In this document: positions 52,817-62,270 of the stretch, piece after piece
How the letters are laid out: each line of letters opens with the position of its first letter
How positions within the stretch are numbered: position 1 is the first letter of the stretch
Assembly (NCBI RefSeq): GCF_003807585.1
Contig: NZ_RMBX01000012.1
Location: forward strand, 186,001 to 250,000
DNA from: Chitinophaga barathri
GTDB lineage: Bacteria; Bacteroidota; Bacteroidia; Chitinophagales; Chitinophagaceae
DNA: 64,000 nt
Direction: 5' to 3'
The notes under the pieces: model-generated
What the model was told of the DNA's origin: nothing
What the model saw: the letters and a program-made list of their open reading frames with translations, nothing else
Databases searched by the model: none
Position numbers and translations under genes: made by a program

Positions 52817-54382
52817 TTATCTTGCCACGTTCACGGCTCTGCGTTCACGGATCACCGTTACTTTGATCTGGCCGGGGTATTGCATGTCATTCTGGATCTT
52901 GTTGGCGATCTCGAAGCTCAGGCGGTCTGCATCGTTGTCTGTTACTTTCTCGCTTTCAACGATCACGCGCAGCTCGCGGCCTGCCTGGATAGCGTATGCT
53001 TTTTCGACACCGTCGTATCCCATGGCGAGATTTTCCAGATCCTTGATCCTTTGCAGGTAGCTCTGCATGATCTCACGGCGTGCGCCAGGGCGTGCACCGC
53101 TGATGGCATCGCAGGCCTGTACGATGGGGGAGATCACGTAAGCCATTTCCATTTCATCGTGGTGTGCGCCAATGGCGTTTACGATAGCGGCATGTTCGCC
53201 GTATTTCTCAGCCAGTTTGGCGCCCAGGAGGGCGTGGCTCAGTTCGGATTCTTCGTCGGGTACTTTACCAATATCATGCAGCAGGCCGGCGCGTTTGGCG
53301 AGTTTGGGGTTGAGGCCCAGCTCGGCGGCCATCACGGCGCAAAGGTTAGCGGTTTCTTTGGAGTGCATCAGCAGGTTCTGGCCGTAAGAGGAACGGAAAC
53401 GCATTTTACCGACCATACGCACCAGTTCTTTGTGCAGGCCATGAATGCCCATTTCTATCACGGTACGCTCGCCGATCTCCATTACCTGTTCTTCCAGCTG
53501 GCGTTTGGTCTTTTCCACTACTTCCTCGATACGGGCGGGGTGGATACGGCCGTCCTGCACAAGGCGCTGGAGGCTGAGACGCGCAATTTCACGGCGCAGC
53601 GGGTCGAAAGAAGAAAGCACGATGGCTTCCGGGGTATCGTCCACGATCAGGTCCACGCCGGTAGCCGCTTCGATGGCGCGGATGTTACGCCCTTCACGGC
53701 CGATGATCTGGCCTTTGATCTCATCGCTTTCCAGGTTGAACACGGTGATGGCGTTCTCGATGGTCTGCTCCGCGGCTGTACGCTGGATGGACTGTATGAT
53801 GATCTTTTTGGCTTCTTTGTTGGCTTTGGTCTTTGCTTCTTCGATGATCTCCTGGATGTGGCTGAGGGCCTGCGTGCGGGCCTCTTCTTTCAGGCTTTCG
53901 ATGAGCTGGTGGCGCGCTTCTTCCGCAGTAAGGGCGGCCACTTTTTCCAGGCGGCGGATGTGCTCTTCCTGGTGTTTTTCCAGTTCTGAACGTTTGATGT
54001 TCACCAGTTCTATCTGGCGCGCGAGGTTTTCCTTGATGGCTTCATTTTCGGTAACCTGCTTCTGTATGTTGTCGTTCTTCTGGTTAAGTGATTGTTCTTT
54101 TTGTTTGATGCGGTTCTCTGACTCGGTGATCTTCTGATTACGCTGCATTACATCCTTGTCGTATTCAGACTTCATCTGGAGATATTTCTCCTTTGCTTCC
54201 AGCAATTTGTCTTTTTTCAGGTTCTCTGCACTCAGCTGTCCTTCTGCGATGATCCTTTTAGCCTGCTCTTCTGCTTCCTGAACTTTTATTTGGGTGTTTT
54301 TAGCGAATATCAGTTTTCCGAGTATTATTCCAACCGCCAGCGCCACGGCTCCGGCGACTATTACCATGATGGATTCAGTCAT
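52817..54382 (-). CDS. rny: Ribonuclease Y
   Basis: A 521-residue membrane-anchored endoribonuclease that starts mRNA decay. An N-terminal helix (MVIVAGAVALAVGIILGKLI) is followed by a long coiled coil (about 30-200), a KH RNA-binding domain (GQIIGREGRNIRAIEAATGV) and an HD metal domain with LMHSKETANL and LLHDIGKVPDEESE. All the parts expected for full-length RNase Y are present. In Bacteroidota it usually follows zapA, as here. Confidence 0.97.
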   Translation of the reverse strand: MTESIMVIVAGAVALAVGIILGKLIFAKNTQIKVQEAEEQAKRIIAEGQLSAENLKKDKLLEAKEKYLQMKSEYDKDVMQRNQKITESENRIKQKEQSLNQKNDNIQKQVTENEAIKENLARQIELVNIKRSELEKHQEEHIRRLEKVAALTAEEARHQLIESLKEEARTQALSHIQEIIEEAKTKANKEAKKIIIQSIQRTAAEQTIENAITVFNLESDEIKGQIIGREGRNIRAIEAATGVDLIVDDTPEAIVLSSFDPLRREIARLSLQRLVQDGRIHPARIEEVVEKTKRQLEEQVMEIGERTVIEMGIHGLHKELVRMVGKMRFRSSYGQNLLMHSKETANLCAVMAAELGLNPKLAKRAGLLHDIGKVPDEESELSHALLGAKLAEKYGEHAAIVNAIGAHHDEMEMAYVISPIVQACDAISGARPGARREIMQSYLQRIKDLENLAMGYDGVEKAYAIQAGRELRVIVESEKVTDNDADRLSFEIANKIQNDMQYPGQIKVTVIRERRAVNVAR

Positions 54383-54538
54383 ATCTCAATATTTAATAGT
54401 ATTTATAATTACGTCCCTGGCCCGTTTCCGACGAAAGGGCTAAAGCCGACCCGCGAAAATAACAAAAAAATAGCAGCAAAGCACAGGGGAGCATGTGATA
54501 ATGAATAATTTATGGATGCTAAACGTTGCGGGGAAGGG

Positions 54539-54832
54539 CTATTTAAGCTGCTCATCCAACAGATTGTCAAGGTGTTGCAGCTTTTCCCGGAGGAAAGGGG
54601 CTACCCCGGCCTGGGCTTTGCCGCCGCTGGTGGCCGGATGGGTGGCGTACATGATCAGGGCCATGGCGATATAGTCCTGGATATCTTTTCCGGCATAGGC
54701 AGCTTTGAACTCGATGATCTTTTCATTCACTTCTTTCATCACTCTGCGTACGTCTTCTTCTTCTTCAGTACGGATCTTGATCCGGTAAGTGCGGTCCGCG
54801 ACAACAATATTAACGGGTATTAGAGGTTCCAT
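54539..54832 (-). CDS. zapA: Cell division protein ZapA
   Basis: A 97-residue ZapA that bundles FtsZ. The N-terminal head (MEPLIPVNIVVADRTYRIKI) and C-terminal helix (FLREKLQHLDNLLDEQL) are typical. The start at 54832 suits the promoter at 54857-54870; the upstream 29 codons in frame are not protein-like. It is in the pheT-coiled-coil-zapA-rny series, but that series is broken here by a toxin-antitoxin pair. Confidence 0.9.
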   Translation of the reverse strand: MEPLIPVNIVVADRTYRIKIRTEEEEDVRRVMKEVNEKIIEFKAAYAGKDIQDYIAMALIMYATHPATSGGKAQAGVAPFLREKLQHLDNLLDEQLK

Positions 54833-54856
54833 TGTATTGGCTTGGTTGTGGTGTAT

Positions 54857-54870
54857 GTTACAAATGTAAC
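54857..54870 (-). promoter_or_regulatory. zapA promoter box within a palindrome
   Basis: On the minus strand TACATTTG (54861-54868) is an exact minus-7 box, giving a leader of about 22 nt before zapA. It is embedded in GTTAC-AAAT-GTAAC, which could be an operator. Confidence 0.6.
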
Positions 54871-55071
54871 AAATACGCGCGCTTCCCGAAGTGGAAAAAT
54901 AATTGCTGTGTTTTTGCACAAAGCTGTGATAATTATATTTATAATTGATGAAAATATGCGCATGCCTAAAATTAGTGATAGAGGCTCGTTCACATTGAGT
55001 TTAAAAGAATCTTGCCTGCAAATTTTCACGTAGGTATGTGCACAATTGTCAATTAAAAACTTATCTTCGCT

Positions 55072-55554
55072 ATGAACCTGAAGTCAGACAAGGCTAAAAC
55101 AGGCGCTGGCAAAAAGCCCGCAGCCCCCAGGAAATCTTTGACAGATGACATGCTCGTGTCCTACGAATCTATCGTGAAAATGCAGGAAATGCTGTATTCC
55201 AAGAAGATAGAAGCAGCCAGGGCGGGAGTGACCAAAGAGCAACTGACGCGGCTCAAGGAGATCTTTGAGCTGGATTATGACACGCTGAGCACTTTGCTGA
55301 TCGTTACCAACCGGTCCCTTCACCTCAAAAAAGGAAAAGACATCCTGAGCCGTAATGTCAGCGACCGCATCATCGCCATTGCAGATGTATTCAGCCTGGG
55401 ATATAATGTTTTCCGGGAAAGAGAATTATTCCATAATTGGCTGAAGAGCCCATCGGATGATCTGGACGGCGTGGTGCCGATTGCCTTGCTGGATACGTTC
55501 ACAGGTATTGAGGAGGTAAAAAAACGATTGCAGAGGATAGACGCATTTAACTAA
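55072..55554 (+). CDS. MbcA/ParS/Xre family antitoxin
   Basis: A 160-residue antitoxin. The N-terminal half is basic and helical, with an Xre-like DNA-binding segment (GVTKEQLTRLKEIFELDYDT); the C-terminal MbcA/ParS domain shows VSDRIIAIADVFSLGYNVF and a toxin-blocking tail ending LLDTFTGIEEVKKRLQRI. TATCTTCG at 55062-55069, one mismatch from the minus-7 consensus, lies just before the ATG. The RES toxin follows after 13 bp. Confidence 0.92.
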   Translation: MNLKSDKAKTGAGKKPAAPRKSLTDDMLVSYESIVKMQEMLYSKKIEAARAGVTKEQLTRLKEIFELDYDTLSTLLIVTNRSLHLKKGKDILSRNVSDRIIAIADVFSLGYNVFRERELFHNWLKSPSDDLDGVVPIALLDTFTGIEEVKKRLQRIDAFN

Positions 55555-55567
55555 AACAAAACCATAT

Positions 55568-56017
55568 ATGAATTTTTATAGGCTGGCCAGCGAAACTGGT
55601 TTCCGCGATCTGAGCGGAGCCCGGGTGGAGGGCCGATGGAACAAAGCGACGGATGATTGTCTCTATGTAGTAGATCATCCGCTGATGTGCCTGCTTGAAA
55701 GTGCGCTCGTGCAACTGGAGCCAGTTACGAGGATTGCCCCCGGGCGTGGTATTGGCGTCCTGGAAGTGCCTGACGGAAGTATTAGGATTTTTACAAAAGA
55801 AGAGTTGCCCTTTGGGTGGGAACTCGTGCCGGAGTTCAGTAGCCGGGCCTTTGGTGCAGCGCAATTAGAAGCAGCGGAAACATTGGTATTAGGTTTTCCT
55901 GCGCGCAGGTTTGAACGGGAATATCACTATGTGATCAACTTGCGGCATCCGCTGGCGCGGGAAGTGAAGGTAGTTGACTTTTATTATCCTTTCCCGTTGA
56001 GGGGAGGAGGCGATTAA
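55568..56017 (+). CDS. RES domain toxin (NAD+-depleting)
   Basis: A 149-residue RES toxin. Members degrade NAD+ and arrest growth. Likely catalytic and binding residues are R5 in NFYRLA, R23 in EGRWN, Y33 and E44 in CLLESAL. The length is normal, so the toxin appears intact. Its stop overlaps by 4 bp the stop of the convergent coiled-coil gene. Antitoxin and toxin together are inserted, in the opposite direction, into a housekeeping gene series. Confidence 0.92.
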   Translation: MNFYRLASETGFRDLSGARVEGRWNKATDDCLYVVDHPLMCLLESALVQLEPVTRIAPGRGIGVLEVPDGSIRIFTKEELPFGWELVPEFSSRAFGAAQLEAAETLVLGFPARRFEREYHYVINLRHPLAREVKVVDFYYPFPLRGGGD

Positions 56018-56319
56018 GAATTCAGCAACGCAATACAACGGTCTATCTCCCGGATATAATCGTTGATCTTGCCCCGTACCTCTTTCCTGAACGCGTCTTC
56101 TTCTTCCGAAAGACCGTTGCCCTGCGTCATGGTGGCTATTTTGGCCAGTTTCAGTTTCTCATCCAAAGCCTCTATGGTCTGCAGTTGCAGTTGCAGCTCG
56201 TCCTGCTGCTGCTGCACCTGCTCGCGCAGCATGGCATTATCCGCCTGCAACTGCTGTAATTTCTTAAACAGCTGCTGGAGCTTGTCCTCTATGCTTTGTA
56301 TGTACTGTTCGATCTCCAT
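56014..56319 (-). CDS. Small coiled-coil protein downstream of pheT
   Basis: A 101-residue protein, nearly all coiled coil up to about residue 60 (IEDKLQQLFKKLQQLQADNA, QLQTIEALDEKLKLAKIA), with a C-terminal helix (EVRGKINDYIREIDRCIALL). Its ATG directly follows the pheT stop (TAAATG), so it is coupled to it. Similar proteins stand between pheT and zapA in other Bacteroidota; a role in division together with ZapA is plausible but unproven. Confidence 0.82.
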   Translation of the reverse strand: MEIEQYIQSIEDKLQQLFKKLQQLQADNAMLREQVQQQQDELQLQLQTIEALDEKLKLAKIATMTQGNGLSEEEDAFRKEVRGKINDYIREIDRCIALLNS

Positions 56320-58752
56320 TTATTTGCGGATTTCCGCCTGTAATTGTGATTCGAAGGCTTTTACCAGTTTGTTCATCAGAGCATCCGTATCCTGGTCCGT
56401 CAACGTTTTCTGTTTATCCTGGAAAGTGAAGCTCACGGCGTACGACTTCTTGCCGGCGCCCAGTTTTTCGCTTTCGAAAACGTCGAACAGGTTGATATGT
56501 TGCAGGAGGGATGTTTTTACAGAACGTGCCGCCGTTTCCACCGCCGCAAAGGTCACCGCTTTATCCAGCACCAGTGCCAGGTCCCTGCGCACGGCGGGGA
56601 AGCGGGGGATCTCTTCGTAGAAGGAATCTTTGGTTTGTAGCTGTTGCAGTATCTCTTCCCAGTAAAAATCCGCGAACCAAACGGGTTGTTTGATATCGAA
56701 TTCCTTCAGTTTCTGGGGAGTGACGCCGCCTGCTACTGCTATGGTTTTGCCGTTCAGGGCAATTTCGAATGCCGGTTGCAGGCCGTGAATATGGGAAGCG
56801 GTCATCTGTGCGGCGGGCAGTGCCAGCTGCTGCAGGATGTTGCCGATGAAACTTTTCAGGTAATAAAAATCCACCGGCTGGCTTTTGTGCATCCAGTTCT
56901 CGGGGAGCTTCTGCCCGGTGAGGTAAAGGCTCAGGTGCGCCGTTTCCGGGTACTGGCCAACGGCTTCTTTCTGGTAGGTTTTGCCGAATTCGAAGAACAG
57001 CAGGTCTTCGTTGCGCCGGTTCAGGTTATAGGCAATGCGTTCCAGGCCGGTTTCCAGCATGGAGGGGCGCATCACGTCAAGGTCTGAAGTAAGGCTGTTC
57101 AGCATCGTTACCAGCGAATCCTGGTCCAGGTGTTTGTAATACTGGCTGTTGGTGATGGAGTTGGTGAATATCTCGGAAAAGCCGTTCGAGGCGAGATAAT
57201 CCGCTACTTTTTCCTTCACCCGCTCTTTATCGGGCTGGGCCTGGCGGCTGGGCACCATCCGTACGAACTCGGGGATGGGGATATTGTCCAGGCCGTCTAT
57301 ACGCATCACTTCTTCCACGATATCCGCCGGGATATTAATGTCCGGCTTGTGCAGCGGCGCGGTTACACGCAGTTCCATGTCATTTTCGGAATGAACGGTG
57401 AAACCGAGGGTGCAGAGGATGTTTTTCACTTTTTCAGGGGCGTAGGTATGGCCGCTGAGTTTATTGATATAGGCGTATGTGATGTCTATATGTTTATGAA
57501 CGGCTGGCGTGGGGTACACGTCCGCGATGTCCGAAGCGGGCGCGCCATGCGCCAGTTCGTTGATCAGGGCCACGGCTCTTTCGAGGGCGAAAGGCGCCAG
57601 GCCGATGTCCAGCCCTTTTTCAAAACGTACCGCTGCGTCTGTGCGCAGGCCATGGCGTACGGAGGTTTTCCGGATGCCGGTGGCGCTGAAATAGGCGCTT
57701 TCCAGGAAGATATTGGTGGTTTCCGCCTTTACGCCAGAATTGAGGCCGCCGAATACGCCCGCGATGCACATCGGGTTGTTCTCGCCGTCGCAGATCATCA
57801 GGTCGCCCGCATCCAGCTTGCGTTCCTTGCCGTCCAGGGAGAGGAATACAGTGCCGGCGGGCAGGTTTTGGATCACTACTTTGCCGCCTTTCACCTGGTC
57901 CGCATCAAATGCGTGCAGAGGCTGGCCGGTTTCATGAAGCACGTAGTTCGTGATATCAACGATATTATTAATGGGCCTTACGCCGATGGCCAGCAGTCGG
58001 TGCAGGATCCAGGCGGGGGAAGGCCCTACTTTTACGCCGGTGATGCTTTGGCCGCAATAACGGGGGCAGGCCTCGTTGTTTTTCACTTCCACGCCGATGT
58101 TCAGCGGCTGTGCGGCCCTGGTGGCTGCGTGGATACCGGGCTTTCGTACCTGGTAAACCGCCGTGTTCTCATGGTTATTCATCCAGGCGCATACGTCCCG
58201 GGCTACGCCCATGTGGCTCATCGCGTCCATGTGGTTCGGGGTGAGGCCTATTTCGTATACCCAGTCCTGTACGGGCTGAAACAGCTCGCGGGCGGTGGTG
58301 CCGGGTTTCAGGGAGGAGTCGAGCACAAGGATGCCGTCGTGGCTGGCGCCGAGGCCTATTTCGTCTTCCGCGCAGATCATGCCGAAACTTTCTTCTCCGC
58401 GGATCTTGGCTTTTTTCATGGTCAGCGGCTCGCCGGTGGAGGGGTAAATGGTCGCGCCGATAGGGGCTACCACTACTTTCTGGCCAGTGGTTACGTTGGG
58501 GGCGCCGCATACGATGGACAGCGGTTCGCCATTACCGATATCTACTTTGGTCAAACGGAGCTTGTCTGCGTTGGGGTGTTGTTCCACGCTCAGTACTTCA
58601 CCGATCACCAATCCTTCCAGGCTGCCTTTCACACTTTCAAACCGCTCGAGGCTTTCCACTTCGAGGCCGATGGCCGTCAAAATCACAGAAAGTTCCTCCG
58701 GGGTTGGTTTCACCGGTAAATAATCACATAGCCAGTTGTACGAAATAGTCAT
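56320..58752 (-). CDS. pheT: Phenylalanyl-tRNA synthetase beta subunit
   Basis: An 810-residue subunit. It has the N-terminal tRNA-binding OB domain (about 40-150: VIGEVLSVEQHPNADKLRL, CGAPNVTTGQKV), the B3/B4 editing domain, the B5 domain and the C-terminal ferredoxin-like anticodon-binding domain (RFPAVRRDLALVLDKAV). It pairs with PheS, which is encoded elsewhere. The length agrees with bacterial PheT. Confidence 0.97.
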   Translation of the reverse strand: MTISYNWLCDYLPVKPTPEELSVILTAIGLEVESLERFESVKGSLEGLVIGEVLSVEQHPNADKLRLTKVDIGNGEPLSIVCGAPNVTTGQKVVVAPIGATIYPSTGEPLTMKKAKIRGEESFGMICAEDEIGLGASHDGILVLDSSLKPGTTARELFQPVQDWVYEIGLTPNHMDAMSHMGVARDVCAWMNNHENTAVYQVRKPGIHAATRAAQPLNIGVEVKNNEACPRYCGQSITGVKVGPSPAWILHRLLAIGVRPINNIVDITNYVLHETGQPLHAFDADQVKGGKVVIQNLPAGTVFLSLDGKERKLDAGDLMICDGENNPMCIAGVFGGLNSGVKAETTNIFLESAYFSATGIRKTSVRHGLRTDAAVRFEKGLDIGLAPFALERAVALINELAHGAPASDIADVYPTPAVHKHIDITYAYINKLSGHTYAPEKVKNILCTLGFTVHSENDMELRVTAPLHKPDINIPADIVEEVMRIDGLDNIPIPEFVRMVPSRQAQPDKERVKEKVADYLASNGFSEIFTNSITNSQYYKHLDQDSLVTMLNSLTSDLDVMRPSMLETGLERIAYNLNRRNEDLLFFEFGKTYQKEAVGQYPETAHLSLYLTGQKLPENWMHKSQPVDFYYLKSFIGNILQQLALPAAQMTASHIHGLQPAFEIALNGKTIAVAGGVTPQKLKEFDIKQPVWFADFYWEEILQQLQTKDSFYEEIPRFPAVRRDLALVLDKAVTFAAVETAARSVKTSLLQHINLFDVFESEKLGAGKKSYAVSFTFQDKQKTLTDQDTDALMNKLVKAFESQLQAEIRK

Positions 58753-58980
58753 TGTATGCTCCTTGTATTATCCTGCCCGATACGCTTTGTATCGATTTAA
58801 TTTTGTGAAAATCAATTATTTAAATCATTTTTGCACGCTTCGTGCAGCCGTGATTGTGCCGCGTAAAGTTAACAACTTCTGCTGTACGGAAAGGGGGAAT
58901 TTTCCCAAACAAAATGTGGAAAATCTTTTTGCACAAAAAATGTGAATAATCGGACCTTTGCTATGGATTTTCTGTCATTT
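58753..58980. other. Divergent spacer between pheT and dnaB, left part
   Basis: There are no genes. TGTGGAAAA at 58915-58923 and TGTGAATAA at 58941-58949 are one to two mismatches from a DnaA box. The promoter of pheT must lie here. Confidence 0.4.
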
Positions 58981-59057
58981 TGGTGGATAACCCGGATGGA
59001 AACGGTGGATAACCCGGTACGGTATGTGACTTAACCGGTGGATTGCCGACGGATAAA
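58981..59057. repeat. 11-bp-period repeat island upstream of dnaB (77 bp)
   Basis: Seven 11-bp frames: TGGTGGATAAC, CCGGATGGAAA, CGGTGGATAAC, CCGGTACGGTA, TGTGACTTAAC, CGGTGGATTGC, CGACGGATAAA. GGTGGATAACCCGG occurs twice, 22 bp apart, and a third GGTGGAT comes 33 bp later. The core is one mismatch from a DnaA box (TGTGGATAA), so a replication-related role is a second possibility. Confidence 0.75.
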
Positions 59058-59238
59058 TATAGTTCTGAAGGAAGCAGGTTTTATCGGAAAAATGCCGTTA
59101 CCTTAGTTTCCCTGGCTGAAAAAAATTTACAATTTGTTAAAGATAGTTGAAGGATCAAGGTGCCCAAAATGTTGTAAATGTATGAGCAAAAGCCATCCAG
59201 TAACCATTTTTTTAACCTTATTAACGCCTAGAATATAA

Positions 59239-60822
59239 ATGGATCTCAATCTTAAGAAAGACCGTAACACCCGCCGCAAACCCGGCGTAGACATTTCCAC
59301 CATGGTGTACGGTAAAATCCCCCCTCAGGCGAAAGAATTGGAAGAAGCTGTATTGGGTGCCCTTATGCTTGAAAAAGGGGCGTTTGACGTTGTGATCGAG
59401 ATCCTTAAAGCCGAGTGTTTTTATGTGGACGCCCACCAGAAGATATTTGGATCCATGCAGCGCCTCGCCGCAAAATCGATGCCGGTGGATATCCTCACCG
59501 TCGTGGAAGAGCTGAAAAGCTCCGGCGACCTGGAAGTGGTAGGCGGCCCTTTTGCCGTTACCCGCCTGACCAACCTGGTCGTTTCCTCCGCCAATATTGA
59601 GGCCCACGCCCGTATCGTATTGCAGAAATTCATCCAGCGTGAGCTGATCCGCATCTCCGGGGAGATCATCAGCGAAGCCTATGAAGATACCGCCGATGTG
59701 TTCGACCTCCTGGATGCCGCGGAATCCAAACTGTTTGAAGTAACCAATAATCACCTCCGTAAAAACTACGATTCCATAGACCGCGTACTGGTGAACACCA
59801 TTAAGCGTATCGAAGACCTTCGTAACAAAGGCGACGATATCACCGGTGTGCCCTCCGGCTTCCCCTCACTGGATAAGATCACCTACGGCTGGCAGCCTTC
59901 CGACCTTATCATCCTGGCGGCCCGTCCCGCGGTAGGTAAGACGGCCTTCGCGCTGAACCTGGCCAGGAACGCAGCCCTTCACCCGAAATTCCCGAAAGGC
60001 GCGGCGGTATTCAGCCTTGAAATGTCCAGCGGGCAGATCGTACAACGTATCCTTTCCGCGGAATCGGAAATTCACCTTGAAAAGATCACCAGGGGTAAAC
60101 TGGAAGAACATGAAATGCGCAAGCTGATGACCCACGGTATCGAACGCCTGGCCAAAGCCCCCATTTTCATCGACGATACCCCCGGTCTCAATATCTTCGA
60201 GCTGCGCGCCAAAGCCCGCAGGCTGGTACACAACCACGGCGTGGGCATCATCATCATCGACTACCTGCAGTTGATGAGCGGCTCCGCAGACGGCAGGAAC
60301 ACCAACCGCGAGCAGGAGATCAGCAAGATATCCCGCGACCTGAAGGGCCTTGCAAAAGAATTGCATGTGCCGGTACTGGCGCTTTCCCAGCTTAGCCGCG
60401 ACGTGGAAAAACGTAAGGACGGCAACAAGATGCCCCAGCTGAGTGACCTTCGCGAATCCGGTGCGATCGAGCAGGATGCGGACATGGTAATGTTCATCTA
60501 CCGCCCTGAATACTATGACATCACCACGAACGAACATGGCGAATCCAATAAAGGGGAAACGCACGTACGTATCGCGAAACACCGTAACGGTCAGCTTGAC
60601 ACTGTAAAGCTCCGCGCGGTGCTGCAATTCCAGCGTTTTGAGGACGATGGTTTTGTGGATGGCCCCCCCGCGCCCGCGGGTGGCGGCGGAAACTCCTTCG
60701 CCGGCATGAAAGGCCACCAGGGCAGCGGCAGTTACGACGAAGCCAAGATCTTCATCCAGAAAGGATCGAAGATGAACGATATGGATTTTGAAGACGATGC
60801 ATTCGGAGATGCTCCTTTCTAA
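59239..60822 (+). CDS. dnaB: Replicative DNA helicase DnaB
   Basis: A 527-residue hexameric helicase that unwinds the replication fork. The N-terminal helical domain (KIPPQAKELEEAVLGALML) is followed by the RecA-like motor with VPSGFPSLDKITYGW, Walker A ARPAVGKT (about 229-236), FSLEMSSGQIVQRIL, Walker B GIIIIDYLQLM, and SQLSRDVEKR plus DLRESGAIEQDADMVMF. The C-terminal tail is Gly-rich and acidic. No intein or insertion is seen. Confidence 0.97.
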   Translation: MDLNLKKDRNTRRKPGVDISTMVYGKIPPQAKELEEAVLGALMLEKGAFDVVIEILKAECFYVDAHQKIFGSMQRLAAKSMPVDILTVVEELKSSGDLEVVGGPFAVTRLTNLVVSSANIEAHARIVLQKFIQRELIRISGEIISEAYEDTADVFDLLDAAESKLFEVTNNHLRKNYDSIDRVLVNTIKRIEDLRNKGDDITGVPSGFPSLDKITYGWQPSDLIILAARPAVGKTAFALNLARNAALHPKFPKGAAVFSLEMSSGQIVQRILSAESEIHLEKITRGKLEEHEMRKLMTHGIERLAKAPIFIDDTPGLNIFELRAKARRLVHNHGVGIIIIDYLQLMSGSADGRNTNREQEISKISRDLKGLAKELHVPVLALSQLSRDVEKRKDGNKMPQLSDLRESGAIEQDADMVMFIYRPEYYDITTNEHGESNKGETHVRIAKHRNGQLDTVKLRAVLQFQRFEDDGFVDGPPAPAGGGGNSFAGMKGHQGSGSYDEAKIFIQKGSKMNDMDFEDDAFGDAPF

Positions 60823-60846
60823 CAGGAACATCTTTTAAGAGATACT

Positions 60847-60884
60847 AAAAAGCCGGTGCGTTCTGAAAAGAAACCGGCTTTTTT
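60847..60884 (+). terminator. Terminator of dnaB
   Basis: AAAAAGCCGGT, loop, ACCGGCTTTTTT: an 11-bp stem with a T-run. Confidence 0.9.
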
Positions 60885-60899
60885 AATGGATCATACACC

Positions 60900-62261
60900 A
60901 TGAAACGGATATACACCAAATACAAAACACACTACACTCATAACTTCCATCTTGCATACCCCGTAGTGATCTCGCAGCTGGGCCATACGCTGGTAGGCCT
61001 CAGCGACAGCATCATCATCGGCCATACCGGCAAAGTGCCGCTGGCCGCCGTATCACTCGGCGTAAGCCTGTTTTCCATTTTTATGGTGACGGGCATCGGT
61101 ATGTCCTATGGCCTCACGCCATTGATCGCGCAGGAGAACGGGCGGGGCAACCGCAGCAGCTGCGGGCATTTGCTGGCGCATAGTTTTATCATCAACATGA
61201 TCACCGGGCTGGTGCTCACCGGCGGCATACTGCTGGTGGGGCATAACCTGGAGCGCATGAAACAGCCGCCGGACGTAGCGGCGCAGGCAAAGATCTTCCT
61301 GCAATACCTCGCCGCGTCTTACATCCCGCTGATGGTATTCCTGACATTCAAACAATTTGCGGAAGGGCTGGGCTTTACAAAGCAGGCGATGAACATCAGC
61401 ATTATCGGAAACCTGCTGAATATCCTGCTGGGCATCACCCTGGTGTACGGCCTTCTTGGGATGCCGCGTATGGGCATTGCGGGCGTGGGTATTGCCACGT
61501 TTACGGACCGTCTGTTGATGGGCGTCACCATGGCCTGGTATGTGCTGAAAAGCCCGCGATTTAAAGAATATTTAGCTACGTTCCATTTCCGGGAGATCAG
61601 TGCCGCTTCGCTGAAAAAGATCACCGGCCTGGGCATGCCTGTGGCCCTGCAATATATTTTTGAAGTGAGCGCATTCAGTGGCGCGGTGATCATGGCGGGC
61701 TGGATAGGCTCCGCGCAGCAGGCTGCACACCAGATCGCGATCAGCCTTGCATCCATGACGTATATGATGGCCAGCGGCATATCTGCCGCGGCGGGCATAC
61801 GCAGCGGGAACAATCTCGGCGCCGGTAATTTCCGGGACCTTCGGCATTCCGCCATTGCAAGTTATCATATGGTGCTGGTGCTCATGGGCATCGCGGCTTT
61901 GGTGTTTGTATTGGGCAACCGGCTGTTGCCCGCCATGTACATCCAGGACCCCGCGGTGATCCACATCGCTTCGGGCCTGCTGCTCATCGCGGCTTTTTTC
62001 CAGCTGTTCGACGGTACGCAGGTGGTGGGCCTCGGCGTGCTGCGCGGCCTCGGCGACGTGAAGGTGCCTACGGTGATCACCATGCTGGCATACTGGGTGC
62101 TGGGCCTGCCGGTAGGGTACCTGCTGGGGTTCACGTTTGGTTTTGGTGTGTATGGTATCTGGTGGGGGCTTTCGCTGGGATTGCTGATCGCTTCGGTATT
62201 ACTGTTTTTCCGTTTTCAATCCATTACACGCGGCCTGGAACAGACCGTCGGAAAAGTATAA
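60900..62261 (+). CDS. MATE family efflux transporter
   Basis: A 453-residue membrane protein with twelve helices in two homologous halves, typical of NorM-type multidrug/Na+ or H+ antiporters: YPVVISQLGHTLVGLSDSII in helix 1, GIGMSYGLTPLIAQENGRGN, and the mirrored GMPVALQYIFEVSAF and GISAAAGIRSGNNLGAGN in the second half. It starts just after the dnaB terminator and is 9 bp before rsmE. Confidence 0.93.
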   Translation: MKRIYTKYKTHYTHNFHLAYPVVISQLGHTLVGLSDSIIIGHTGKVPLAAVSLGVSLFSIFMVTGIGMSYGLTPLIAQENGRGNRSSCGHLLAHSFIINMITGLVLTGGILLVGHNLERMKQPPDVAAQAKIFLQYLAASYIPLMVFLTFKQFAEGLGFTKQAMNISIIGNLLNILLGITLVYGLLGMPRMGIAGVGIATFTDRLLMGVTMAWYVLKSPRFKEYLATFHFREISAASLKKITGLGMPVALQYIFEVSAFSGAVIMAGWIGSAQQAAHQIAISLASMTYMMASGISAAAGIRSGNNLGAGNFRDLRHSAIASYHMVLVLMGIAALVFVLGNRLLPAMYIQDPAVIHIASGLLLIAAFFQLFDGTQVVGLGVLRGLGDVKVPTVITMLAYWVLGLPVGYLLGFTFGFGVYGIWWGLSLGLLIASVLLFFRFQSITRGLEQTVGKV

Positions 62262-62270
62262 TTTTACAGG

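Noticed and set aside
57130..58719. 529-codon open frame on the plus strand
   Set aside because: It lies entirely antisense to pheT and has a composition typical of a reversed coding strand. The same applies to long antisense frames over secA (8702-9856) and rny (52811-53989).
58915..59045. Chromosomal replication origin
   Set aside because: DnaA-like boxes are all imperfect and share the 11-bp periodicity seen in unrelated spacers; dnaA is not nearby. It is kept only as a possibility under the repeat finding.
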